This document shows, in pieces, positions 1 through 5,013 of a DNA stretch of 5,074 nucleotides. Both the position numbers and the translations under genes were made by a program. Numbering within the stretch: position 1 is the stretch's first letter; each line of letters begins with the position of its first letter. This DNA is from an uncultured Eubacteriales bacterium (GTDB taxonomy: Bacteria > Bacillota > Clostridia > Oscillospirales > Acutalibacteraceae): positions 1 through 5,074 of the forward strand of contig OMPZ01000051.1 of the NCBI GenBank assembly GCA_900313125.1. The letters run 5' to 3'. Under the pieces are notes generated by a model, which had not been told where the DNA came from, did no database searches, and was given only the letters and a program-made list of their open reading frames with translations.

Positions 1-865
1 AAGCGATCTTCTTCCGCACCTCGACAGAGAGCAGGCTGTAAAGCCTATGGGCAAGGCTATACCCGGCGAGAACCTCAACGTTCTTATCGGCAGCAGACCG
101 TTTAATCAGGATAAGGAGAGCGAGCAGGTAAAGCTCAATATCCTCAATATCCTCTTTGAAAAGTACGGTATGACGGAGTCGGACTTCCTCTCCGCCGAGC
201 TTGATCTCGTTCCGGCGTTCGCTCCGCGCGACGTTGGCTTTGACAGGAGCCTTATCGGCGCGTACGGTCACGATGACAAGGTTTGCGCTTATCCCGGCGT
301 AATGGCCGCCATGGAGGTCACAGACCCCGAGAGCACGTTTATAACGTTCCTCTGCGACAAGGAGGAAATAGGCTCTGACGGCAACACGGGTATGCAGTCT
401 ACATTCCTCAACACCTTCATCGAGGATCTCGCACAGGCTGACGGCGTTGAGTTCCGTCACGTTATGGCGAATTCCACCTGCCTTTCCGCCGACGTCAACG
501 CGGCGTTCGACCCGACCTACGCGAGCGCGTTTGAAGAGAGAAACGCAAGCTACCTCAACAGCGGCGTTATCATCACGAAGTACACAGGCTCGGGCGGAAA
601 GTACGACACCTCCGACGCGTCTGCGGAGTATATGGGTATGGTTCGCAGAATGCTCGAGGACAACAAGATCCTCTGGCAGACGGGCGAGCTTGGCAAGGTA
701 GACGGCGGCGGCGGCGGAACGATCGCAAAGTACGTCGCAAACTACAACGTTGACGTAGTAGATCTCGGCGTGCCTGTGCTTTCGATGCACGCACCGTTTG
801 AGATCGTCGCAAAGGTCGATGTTTACATGGCTTACCTCGCATTTGTTGCGTTCTTCAAGCTGTAA
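1..865 (+). CDS. M18 family metallo-aminopeptidase, C-terminal part (5' end outside window)
   Basis: This is a cytoplasmic zinc aminopeptidase that removes N-terminal residues from peptides. The reading frame is open from base 2, upstream of the first in-window ATG (47), so the gene is cut by the left edge. 287 residues are visible; family members of this type are roughly 430-470, so about 150-180 N-terminal residues, including the first His ligand, are missing. Visible M18 signatures are a GHDDK segment with the metal-bridging Asp (269-280), the DKEEIGSDGNTG segment with the catalytic Glu pair (codons 362-367), LSADVNAAFDP with a metal-ligand Asp (codon 491-493), a Gly-rich VDGGGGGTIAKY stretch (from about 700) and the final SMHAPFE His ligand (codon 788-790). 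The style resembles the longer bacterial 'aminopeptidase 1' subgroup rather than ApeB. No terminator is seen before nfo, 61 nt downstream, so the two may be cotranscribed. All active-site residues in view are present. Confidence 0.93.
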   Translation, partial: SDLLPHLDREQAVKPMGKAIPGENLNVLIGSRPFNQDKESEQVKLNILNILFEKYGMTESDFLSAELDLVPAFAPRDVGFDRSLIGAYGHDDKVCAYPGVMAAMEVTDPESTFITFLCDKEEIGSDGNTGMQSTFLNTFIEDLAQADGVEFRHVMANSTCLSADVNAAFDPTYASAFEERNASYLNSGVIITKYTGSGGKYDTSDASAEYMGMVRRMLEDNKILWQTGELGKVDGGGGGTIAKYVANYNVDVVDLGVPVLSMHAPFEIVAKVDVYMAYLAFVAFFKL

Positions 866-898
866 TATTTTCGTAGGGAATACGGTACACACATATCG

Positions 899-913
899 GC
901 GGCAGCACGCCGC
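899..913 (+). other. Small hairpin in the M18-nfo gap
   Basis: GCGGC (899-903) and GCCGC (909-913) form a 5-bp stem with an AGCAC loop, ending one base before the nfo Shine-Dalgarno sequence. There is no T-run, so it is not a terminator. It could modulate nfo translation or be incidental. Confidence 0.3.
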
Positions 914-920
914 AGGGGGA
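914..920 (+). promoter_or_regulatory. Ribosome binding site of nfo
   Basis: AGGGGGA lies 6 nt before the ATG at 927. It decides the start: the same frame stays open back to an ATG at 798, but that stretch overlaps the aminopeptidase gene and has no family similarity. Confidence 0.8.
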
Positions 921-926
921 ATTATC

Positions 927-1763
927 ATGCTTACACTTGGCTGTCATCTTTCCGCGTCGAAGGGCTTTCTCAGCATGGGCGAGGAGGCTGTTTCGATCGG
1001 CGCGAACACGTTTCAGTTCTTCACAAGGAATCCGCGCGGCTTTAAGGTGAAGGAGCTCGACACCGACGACTGCGCCGCGTTCAACAAATACTGGGAGGAG
1101 CACGGCGGCGGCAGGATCGTCGCTCACGCGCCGTATACGCTCAATGCCTGCTCCGCCGACCCGCACATAAGGGAGCTTGCTCACATGATAATGAGCGACG
1201 ATCTGATGCGCCTTGAATACGTCAGCGGCGTTTACTACAACTTTCACCCGGGCAGCCACGTTAAGCAGGGCGTAGAGGTCGGTACGGACTATATCGTCGA
1301 GCTGCTCAACGATATAATCAAGCCGGAGCAGAAAACGATAGTCCTGCTTGAGACGATGGCAGGCAAGGGCAGCGAGGTGGGGCGCACGTTTGAAGAGCTG
1401 CGCGCCATAATCGACAGGGTAGAGCACAGCGACAAGCTCGGCGTATGCCTTGACACCTGCCACATCTTCGACGGCGGATACGATATCGTGAACGACGCCG
1501 ACGGCGTTATGGAGCAGTTCGACAAGGTGATAGGGCTCGATCGGCTTTACGCCGTTCATTTAAACGACAGCAAAAACACGCTCGGAAGCCACAAGGACCG
1601 CCACGAGCTTATAGGCGAGGGGAACATCGGTCTTGACGCGCTCGTGTCGTTCATTTCGCGCCCGGAGATAAGAAAGCTCCCGATAGTCCTCGAAACGCCG
1701 AATGATATCCCCGGATATAAGGCGGAGATCGAGATGCTGAGAAATGCCGTTTCGCATAAATAA
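927..1763 (+). CDS. nfo: Deoxyribonuclease IV (AP endonuclease, Nfo family)
   Basis: This enzyme cleaves DNA 5' to abasic sites and removes 3'-blocking groups in base excision repair; it is a TIM-barrel enzyme with three zinc ions. The product is 278 residues, the usual bacterial length (about 280). All nine zinc ligands can be located by motif: His67 (HAPYTLN), His107 (FHPGSH), Glu142 (LLETMAG), Asp176 and His179 (CLDTCHIFDGG), His211 (AVHLNDSK), Asp224 and His226 (KDRHELIG) and Glu256 (VLETPND). Their spacing follows that of E. coli Nfo closely. The N-terminal GCHLSASKG and FQFFTRNPRG segments are also typical. The ATG at 927 is chosen because AGGGGGA lies 6 nt before it and the protein begins with the family start. 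The gene sits 61 nt after the aminopeptidase without an intervening terminator and is followed by a strong terminator at 1802-1836. It appears intact. Confidence 0.97.
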   Translation: MLTLGCHLSASKGFLSMGEEAVSIGANTFQFFTRNPRGFKVKELDTDDCAAFNKYWEEHGGGRIVAHAPYTLNACSADPHIRELAHMIMSDDLMRLEYVSGVYYNFHPGSHVKQGVEVGTDYIVELLNDIIKPEQKTIVLLETMAGKGSEVGRTFEELRAIIDRVEHSDKLGVCLDTCHIFDGGYDIVNDADGVMEQFDKVIGLDRLYAVHLNDSKNTLGSHKDRHELIGEGNIGLDALVSFISRPEIRKLPIVLETPNDIPGYKAEIEMLRNAVSHK

Positions 1764-1780
1764 TGTTTTTAACATTATTT
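1758..1780 (+). other. AT-rich hairpin over the nfo stop codon
   Basis: AAATAATGTT (1758-1767) and AACATTATTT (1771-1780) are perfect inverted repeats with a TTT loop. The nfo stop TAA (1761-1763) is inside the left arm. It may assist 3'-end protection or termination. It has no T-run of its own and lies 21 nt before the main terminator. Confidence 0.45.
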
Positions 1781-1801
1781 ATCGCGATGTTAAAAAAGCA
1801 G

Positions 1802-1836
1802 AATGTACTGCCGAGATGTTCGGCAGTACATTTTTT
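1802..1836 (+). terminator. Rho-independent terminator of nfo, probably bidirectional
   Basis: A perfect 13-bp stem, AATGTACTGCCGA (1802-1814) with TCGGCAGTACATT (1820-1832), has a 5-nt loop and runs into T6 (1831-1836). On the opposite strand the same stem is followed a few bases later by another T6 run (complement of 1793-1798). It could therefore also stop leftward transcription coming through the repeat element. Confidence 0.93.
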
Positions 1837-1856
1837 AATGAGGAAATTTTTTAGTA

Positions 1857-2049
1857 TAACCGCAGAGGAGATTTCCCACGGGTCTCGGCTGCCGCCTCGG
1901 TCGGTGCTTCGACTGCGTCGAGGTCTCCCCCGGAGACCCGCCGCCTATAGAGGTGCGGGTTACATCTCACGTTCAGTAGGGGTAAAATCCCCTACTGAAC
2001 GCACAAAGCCTTCGGCTTTGTCTCTGCTTGTTGAAAGCAGAGCTTTTAA
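1857..2049 (+). repeat. Structured intergenic repeat element, copy 1 (193 nt)
   Basis: This is one of two related elements in the window. It begins TAACCGCAGAGG and ends with a 30-nt block (2020-2049) identical to copy 2. Three hairpins lie at the right end: 1970-1982/1989-2001 (13 bp), ACAAAGCC/GGCTTTGT at 2003-2021 (8 bp, TTC loop) and CTCTGCTT/AAGCAGAG at 2022-2042 (8 bp, GTTGA loop) followed by CTTTTAA. The left part holds a 62-nt arm (1879-1940) bounded by CGGGTCTC/GAGACCCG; copy 2 lacks an equivalent arm. GU-type pairs in the left part fit the plus strand better than the minus strand. No coding signature or transposase is present. I do not recognise a named family; it could be a non-autonomous repeat or a structured RNA. 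The plus orientation is given because both copies point the same way. Confidence 0.8.
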
Positions 2050-2131
2050 CAGAAAACGCACCGGATCTCTCCGATGCGTTTTCTGGTTCTAGATTTTGAT
2101 TTGTGAAAACTATTTGGTCACATTAATTTTC
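2048..2131 (-). ncRNA. Putative small RNA of about 80 nt
   Basis: A near-consensus leftward promoter (2138-2166) predicts a start near 2131. The following 80 nt have no usable open frame: the only ATG, near 2122, is followed at once by TGA. They contain a short stem, TGTGA/TCACA (2122 to 2102), and end in the hairpin at 2084-2051. This promoter, short non-coding body and terminator layout is that of an independent small RNA. If termination is leaky, transcription would continue through repeat copy 1 to the bidirectional terminator at 1802-1836, giving about 330 nt. No known family is recognised, and the call rests on signals alone. Confidence 0.5.
2051..2084 (-). terminator. Terminator hairpin at the end of the putative leftward small RNA
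   Basis: AGAAAACGCA (2051-2060) pairs with TGCGTTTTCT (2075-2084), with a further CGG/CCG inside. The single non-Watson-Crick position (2061/2074) is a G-U pair on the minus strand but an A-C mismatch on the plus strand, favouring leftward use. The leftward transcript then reads TTTTCTGTT. Rightward use cannot be excluded. Confidence 0.65.
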
Positions 2132-2137
2132 AATTAT

Positions 2138-2166
2138 ATTGTAGCAGACATTTTAGTGTTTGTCAA
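2138..2166 (-). promoter_or_regulatory. Sigma-A promoter reading leftward into non-coding DNA
   Basis: On the minus strand TTGACA (2166-2161), a 17-bp spacer and TACAAT (2143-2138) give an almost ideal promoter. The DNA upstream of the -35 (2171-2214) is a run of A and T tracts like an UP element. It lies about 70 nt past the HPr terminator and has no gene downstream before the end of nfo, so it appears to serve a non-coding transcript. Confidence 0.75.
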
Positions 2167-2235
2167 GCGTTTTTTCAAAAAAAACTCAAAAAAATATTTT
2201 ATTCTAAAATTTTCGACGAAAATATCGACAACAGC

Positions 2236-2265
2236 AAAAACGACACAGAAAAACCTGTGCCGTTT
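2236..2265 (-). terminator. Rho-independent terminator of ptsH
   Basis: On the minus strand AACGGCACAG and CTGTGTCGTT form a 10-bp stem (2264-2255 with 2248-2239) that includes one G-U pair and is followed by T5. On the plus strand the same position is an A-C mismatch, so the direction is leftward. It lies 35 nt after the ptsH stop codon. Confidence 0.9.
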
Positions 2266-2299
2266 CCATGCCATAATTAAATTGATCCGATAGACCCGA

Positions 2300-2563
2300 T
2301 CACGATGCGAATCCGGACTTAACGAGCTGAACGAGACCGTCAACTGCTTCCTCTTCATCAGCGCCGTCAGCAAGGATCTTGATGTTTGTGCCGCCCACGA
2401 TACCGAGTGAGAGCACACCGAGAAGGCTCTTAGCGTTTACTCTGCGCTCTTCCTTCTCAACCCAGATCGAGCTCTTGAACTCGTTTGCCTTCTGGATGAA
2501 GAACGTAGCCGGACGAGCATGAAGACCTACCTGATTTTCAACTAAAACTTCCTTAACACACAT
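2300..2563 (-). CDS. ptsH: HPr, phosphocarrier protein of the phosphotransferase system
   Basis: HPr is a small cytoplasmic protein that passes phosphate from enzyme I to sugar-specific EIIA proteins. When phosphorylated on Ser46 by HPr kinase it acts with CcpA in catabolite control of Firmicutes. With the start at 2563 the product is 87 residues, the normal HPr length. His15 sits in VGLHARPA and Ser46 in NAKSLLGVLSLG, at their standard numbers, so both phosphorylation sites are present and it is not a Crh, which lacks His15. An in-frame ATG 21 nt earlier (2584) is rejected because it has no ribosome site and would add seven residues; the chosen ATG has GGAGAGAGGG 9 nt upstream. The gene is alone between its own promoter (2631-2658) and terminator (2236-2265), with no ptsI beside it in the window. 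Confidence 0.96.
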   Translation of the reverse strand: MCVKEVLVENQVGLHARPATFFIQKANEFKSSIWVEKEERRVNAKSLLGVLSLGIVGGTNIKILADGADEEEAVDGLVQLVKSGFAS

Positions 2564-2572
2564 TTGAATTAA

Positions 2573-2582
2573 CCCTCTCTCC
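2573..2582 (-). promoter_or_regulatory. Ribosome binding site of ptsH
   Basis: On the minus strand GGAGAGAGGG stands 9 nt before the ATG at 2563. It overlaps the upstream in-frame ATG (2584-2582), which argues that the downstream ATG is the real start. Confidence 0.7.
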
Positions 2583-2630
2583 ATTAAAAAAGTATATATC
2601 GGTTTGGATTCGATTAAACTCTATACACCT

Positions 2631-2658
2631 ATTATATCACAGAAAAACCGCTCGTCAA
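2631..2658 (-). promoter_or_regulatory. Sigma-A promoter of ptsH
   Basis: On the minus strand TTGACG (2658-2653), a 16-bp spacer and TATAAT (2636-2631) predict a start near 2624 and a leader of about 60 nt. A/T tracts lie farther upstream. HPr is therefore transcribed as its own unit. Confidence 0.85.
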
Positions 2659-2836
2659 CTACCTTTTTGCAACTTTGGAGTGATGAACTATTCGAGCAAA
2701 ATTAAAAACTTTTTCTTTGTGAAAGTTAAACAGAATTTTTTTTGCGATTTGTACTCATTGGACAGTAGACCGGGCAAGAAAACGCTTTTTTAGAGTGATT
2801 TCCGTATTATTTCGCGCTGTCCTCGACGTTTTTCGG

Positions 2837-3583
2837 CTATTCGTTTTCGTCTTTTTGACATAATATGTTCTCGGCAAAAAGGCGTTCCTTTTCCGAAAGC
2901 TCGGCTTTTTCGAGCATATCGGGGCGTTTTTTCGCGGTGCGTGCGATCGCCTCGCGGCGGCGAAAATCCTCGATGTTTTTGTGGTGCCCGGACGTCAGCA
3001 CCTCGGGCACCTTGCGCCCGTGCCAGCTTTGCGGACGCGTGTACTGCGGATACTCCAGAAGCCCGTTGTAGTGGCTCTCAAGCTCAAAGCATTCGTCGCT
3101 TGACAGCACGCCGGGCGCCATTCGCGCGAGCGCGTCGGTAAGCACGGCGGCAGGCAGCTCTCCGCCCGTGAGAACGTAGTCGCCGATAGAGATCTCCTCG
3201 TCAATGTACTCCTCGATCAGACGCTCGTCAACGCCCTCATAGTGACCGCACAGCAGGCAAACGTTCTCGTAGCCCGCAAGCTCCTTGATCTTCTCCTGAT
3301 TCAGTACGCTGCCCTGCGGTGACATATAGATAAAATGCGGGCGCGAGCCTGTCTGCCTGCATATATCCTCAAAGCAGAGGGCGATAGGCTCCGCCATCAT
3401 CAGCATACCCATGCCGCCGCCGTAGGGCGCGTCGTCTACCCGGCGGTGCTTGTCAAAGGCGAAGTCGCGCAGTTGGTGGCAGTTGACCGTGATCGCGCCG
3501 CTTTTGCGAGCGCGTCCGATAATGCTTTCGCTCATTATCGCTTCGATCATCTCGGGGAACAGCGTGATAATATCAATCCTCAT
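2837..3583 (-). CDS. trmD: tRNA (guanine-N1)-methyltransferase TrmD
   Basis: TrmD methylates G37 at N1, 3' of the anticodon, in tRNAs using S-adenosylmethionine, which prevents +1 frameshifting. It is a SPOUT enzyme with a trefoil knot and works as a dimer. The 248-residue product has the family landmarks: MRIDIITLFPEM at the start, YGGGMGMLM (54-62), MSPQGSVLNQ (87-96), CGHYEGVDER (112-121), the knot segment SIGDYVLTGGELPA (132-145), GLLEYPQYTRP (174-184) and VPEVLTSGHH (192-201). The ATG at 3583 is preferred over an in-frame TTG at 3589 because it gives the standard N-terminus; AAGGGG lies 10 nt upstream. Its start overlaps the end of rimM by 11 nt, implying translational coupling. Where E. 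coli has catalytic Asp169, this protein has Glu169 (ELESHYNG), which may be a lineage variant. No convincing terminator follows, and no rplS is present. Confidence 0.97.
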   Translation of the reverse strand: MRIDIITLFPEMIEAIMSESIIGRARKSGAITVNCHQLRDFAFDKHRRVDDAPYGGGMGMLMMAEPIALCFEDICRQTGSRPHFIYMSPQGSVLNQEKIKELAGYENVCLLCGHYEGVDERLIEEYIDEEISIGDYVLTGGELPAAVLTDALARMAPGVLSSDECFELESHYNGLLEYPQYTRPQSWHGRKVPEVLTSGHHKNIEDFRRREAIARTAKKRPDMLEKAELSEKERLFAENILCQKDENE

Positions 3584-4088
3584 CGTCAAAGATCCCCTTG
3601 AGCGGACGTATCGTGATAACGCCGCTGTCGATATCGGTTGCGATAACTACATCGTCGATCACGGGAACGAGATAGTTCTTTCCGTCGTCGTCCGTCACCT
3701 GATAAACGTCGTTCGCGCCCGTTTTGATTATATCCGTCACCTTGCCGTAGAGCGCGTCTGAATCGGCGTCGCGCACCTCGCAGCCGAGAATATCCTGAAT
3801 GAAGAAAACGCCCTCGTCGAGCTGTACGTCGTCTCTGTTGACGTACAGGACCGTGCGGCGAAGAAGATCCGCCTGCTCGACAGAATCAACGCCCTTGATC
3901 TTCACTACGGCTACATTTTTCTGAACGCGAGCACGCTCGATCTCAACGGCGCTGCCGTCCTTTTTGTAAAGCTTTTTGAAATTGCAGATAAATTCGGGGC
4001 CGTCGCACCACGGATCGACTCTCACGTCGCCCTTTAAGCCGTGTGTGTTGACGATCTGACCGATCTCAAGAAATTGTTTTTTGTCCAT
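3573..4088 (-). CDS. rimM: Ribosome maturation factor RimM
   Basis: RimM binds ribosomal protein S19 and the 30S head and helps process and assemble the 3' domain of 16S rRNA. The product is 171 residues, the normal length. The N-terminal RimM domain (about 5-88) opens with IGQIVNTHGLKGDVRV and closes around VLYVNRDDVQLDEG. A PRC-barrel domain (about 95-166) holds the DILGCEV, TGANDVYQV and LVPVIDDVV segments and ends IRPLKGI. GGAGGG is 5 nt upstream of the ATG. It is first in an operon with trmD, whose start lies inside its last codons. Its leader is almost entirely repeat copy 2, and the predicted promoter (4246-4274) starts transcription at the far end of that repeat. rpsP, often upstream in other bacteria, is absent. 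Confidence 0.95.
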   Translation of the reverse strand: MDKKQFLEIGQIVNTHGLKGDVRVDPWCDGPEFICNFKKLYKKDGSAVEIERARVQKNVAVVKIKGVDSVEQADLLRRTVLYVNRDDVQLDEGVFFIQDILGCEVRDADSDALYGKVTDIIKTGANDVYQVTDDDGKNYLVPVIDDVVIATDIDSGVITIRPLKGIFDDED

Positions 4089-4109
4089 AAAGTCCCTCCG
4101 ATGTCATTG

Positions 4110-4240
4110 TAACCGCAGAGGGGAGCGTCCCTTGCCTCTTTAGGCGGCGGGACATCCCAACGTTCGGTATGTGTATAGATCCCCATACCGAACGCACAAG
4201 CCTACGGCTTGTCTCTGCTTGTTGAAAGCAGAGCTTTTAA
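4110..4240 (+). repeat. Structured intergenic repeat element, copy 2 (131 nt)
   Basis: It shares TAACCGCAGAGG at the left and the identical 30-nt right end (4211-4240) with copy 1. Hairpins are CGTTCGGTATG/CATACCGAACG (11 bp), ACAAGCC/GGCTTGT (7 bp, TAC loop) and CTCTGCTT/AAGCAGAG. Relative to copy 1 the first stem changes an A-T pair to G-C and the second loses one A and its partner T, so pairing is conserved. The left part forms GTCCC/GGGAC around GCC/GGC (4127-4153). Read leftward it is the rimM leader, ending 10 nt before the rimM ribosome site. No coding potential is seen. Confidence 0.8.
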
Positions 4241-4245
4241 TTAGA

Positions 4246-4274
4246 ATTTTAGCATAAAACACGTTAAAAGGCAA
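4246..4274 (-). promoter_or_regulatory. Predicted promoter of rimM-trmD
   Basis: On the minus strand TTGCCT (4274-4269), a 17-bp spacer and TAAAAT (4251-4246) are preceded by an extended -10 TG. The predicted start is near 4239, at the edge of repeat copy 2. It begins directly after the terminator of the small upstream gene, so rimM-trmD is an independent unit with a leader of about 150 nt. Confidence 0.6.
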
Positions 4275-4277
4275 TAC

Positions 4278-4308
4278 AAAAAGAGACCGCACAAGGCGGC
4301 CTCTTTTT
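4278..4308 (-). terminator. Rho-independent terminator of the 88-residue gene
   Basis: AAAAAGAGACCGC (4278-4290) and GCGGCCTCTTTTT (4296-4308) form a 13-position stem with a 5-nt loop. The only imperfect pair is G-U on the minus strand and an A-C mismatch on the plus strand, so it serves leftward transcription. The T5 tail lies on the minus strand. Confidence 0.93.
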
Positions 4309-4350
4309 GGGTCTAACATCTAACATCAAAATTACAAGGAAACAGCTAAA

Positions 4351-4617
4351 TTAATCAACCTTTGCGTCGCCTGTATCGCCAAGCAGGTTGAATCTGAACA
4401 GCTTACGCTCGTCATCAGGATTCTCTGCGATGATGTAAGCCTCAGCGATCTTACCGCCCTCGATAAGCTGTGTCAAGCCAACGAGCTGGCAAAGCTTACT
4501 TCTGAGGTTGAGGTGATCGCCCTCCTTTGTTACTAAGAATACGTTACCCTCGCAAGTGTCAAGCACGGCAAGGAACTTAGCAACGTCAACGTCATGTAAT
4601 TCAAGAATAGGTGACAT
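4351..4617 (-). CDS. Small conserved-type clostridial protein, function unknown
   Basis: The product is 88 residues, acidic, with no signal peptide or membrane segment, so it is probably cytoplasmic. The core (about 12-50) reads as an alpha/beta unit with CEGNVFLVTKEGD and LNLRSKLCQLVGL, followed by a hydrophobic strand EAYIIAEN and an acidic tail. From memory, this resembles a short clostridial family that databases often label 'polyA polymerase'; that label looks like a propagated misnaming, since nothing here resembles a nucleotidyltransferase catalytic motif. The start is well fixed: AAAGGAGG lies 7 nt before the ATG. The gene is monocistronic, with a near-consensus promoter (4715-4742), a leader of about 90 nt and its own terminator, which suggests substantial expression. 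No function can be assigned from the sequence or its neighbours. Confidence 0.85.
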   Translation of the reverse strand: MSPILELHDVDVAKFLAVLDTCEGNVFLVTKEGDHLNLRSKLCQLVGLTQLIEGGKIAEAYIIAENPDDERKLFRFNLLGDTGDAKVD

Positions 4618-4714
4618 ATTTATTCCTCCTTTAAAACTTTCGTGCCTACTTTGATTTTCTTCTCATTTCGGAATACTGCAGGTCAAGGTCTTGCGTTTCT
4701 CAACCTGTGATTTT

Positions 4715-4742
4715 ATTATAGCACAAATTCTGTGAATGTCAA
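4715..4742 (-). promoter_or_regulatory. Sigma-A promoter of the 88-residue gene
   Basis: On the minus strand TTGACA (4742-4737), a 16-bp spacer and TATAAT (4720-4715) are both exact consensus boxes. The predicted start is near 4708. Confidence 0.88.
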
Positions 4743-5013
4743 CAAAAACTTGAAAATTTATTTGTGCAAGCGGCACAGTTACTTGTTAAACCTTGACAAT
4801 AATAAACGCGTAAATTTATGCAAATATTACATAGAAAATTCTTGGCGAGAAAATAAGGTTACAACGAAGTCACTCTTTTTTATGAATTAAAGCAAAAGAG
4901 CTTCTTCAAAAAAATGACAGTTTTGTTGTTTTCGCCGTTTTTTGATTTTTGCTTTGAAAAGCTTGAAAAATGGACAACAAAGCTAACTGACCATTATATT
5001 ATATCTAATAAAG
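4743..5013. other. AT-rich non-coding stretch, no gene seen
   Basis: No coding frame of convincing length or composition is present. A plus-strand TTGACA (4793-4798) has only a weak -10 (TATGCA at 18 bp). Two loose inverted repeats are visible: CTCTTTT (4873-4879) with AAAAGAG (4894-4900), and TTTGTTGT (4922-4929) with ACAACAAA (4974-4981). Their role is unknown. Confidence 0.6.

Noticed and set aside
798..926. N-terminal extension of nfo from the upstream ATG
   Set aside because: It overlaps the aminopeptidase coding region and adds 43 residues unlike the family, whereas ATG 927 has a good ribosome site.
855..1559. Long leftward open frame antisense to nfo
   Set aside because: It is a shadow of nfo codon bias. 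nfo has all nine metal ligands and a proper start, while the antisense product matches nothing.
1763..2092. Rightward open frame of 109 codons after nfo
   Set aside because: It lies across the nfo terminator and repeat copy 1, has no ribosome site, and its composition follows the repeat hairpins. The protein has no recognisable pattern.
2096..2293. Rightward open frame of 65 codons
   Set aside because: It is low-complexity AT-rich sequence with no ribosome site, lying antisense to the HPr terminator and the leftward promoter.
2707..2727. AACTTT/AAAGTT hairpin as the trmD terminator
   Set aside because: The stem is only 6 AT-rich base pairs more than 100 nt past the stop codon, too weak to call.
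1857..4240. Classic MITE or insertion sequence for the repeat
   Set aside because: There is no clear terminal inverted repeat and no transposase. Both copies are flanked by TA, but this is too short in AT-rich DNA to count as a target duplication.
4793..4822. Rightward promoter starting with TTGACA
   Set aside because: The best -10 (TATGCA at 18 bp) matches poorly and no gene or structured RNA follows.
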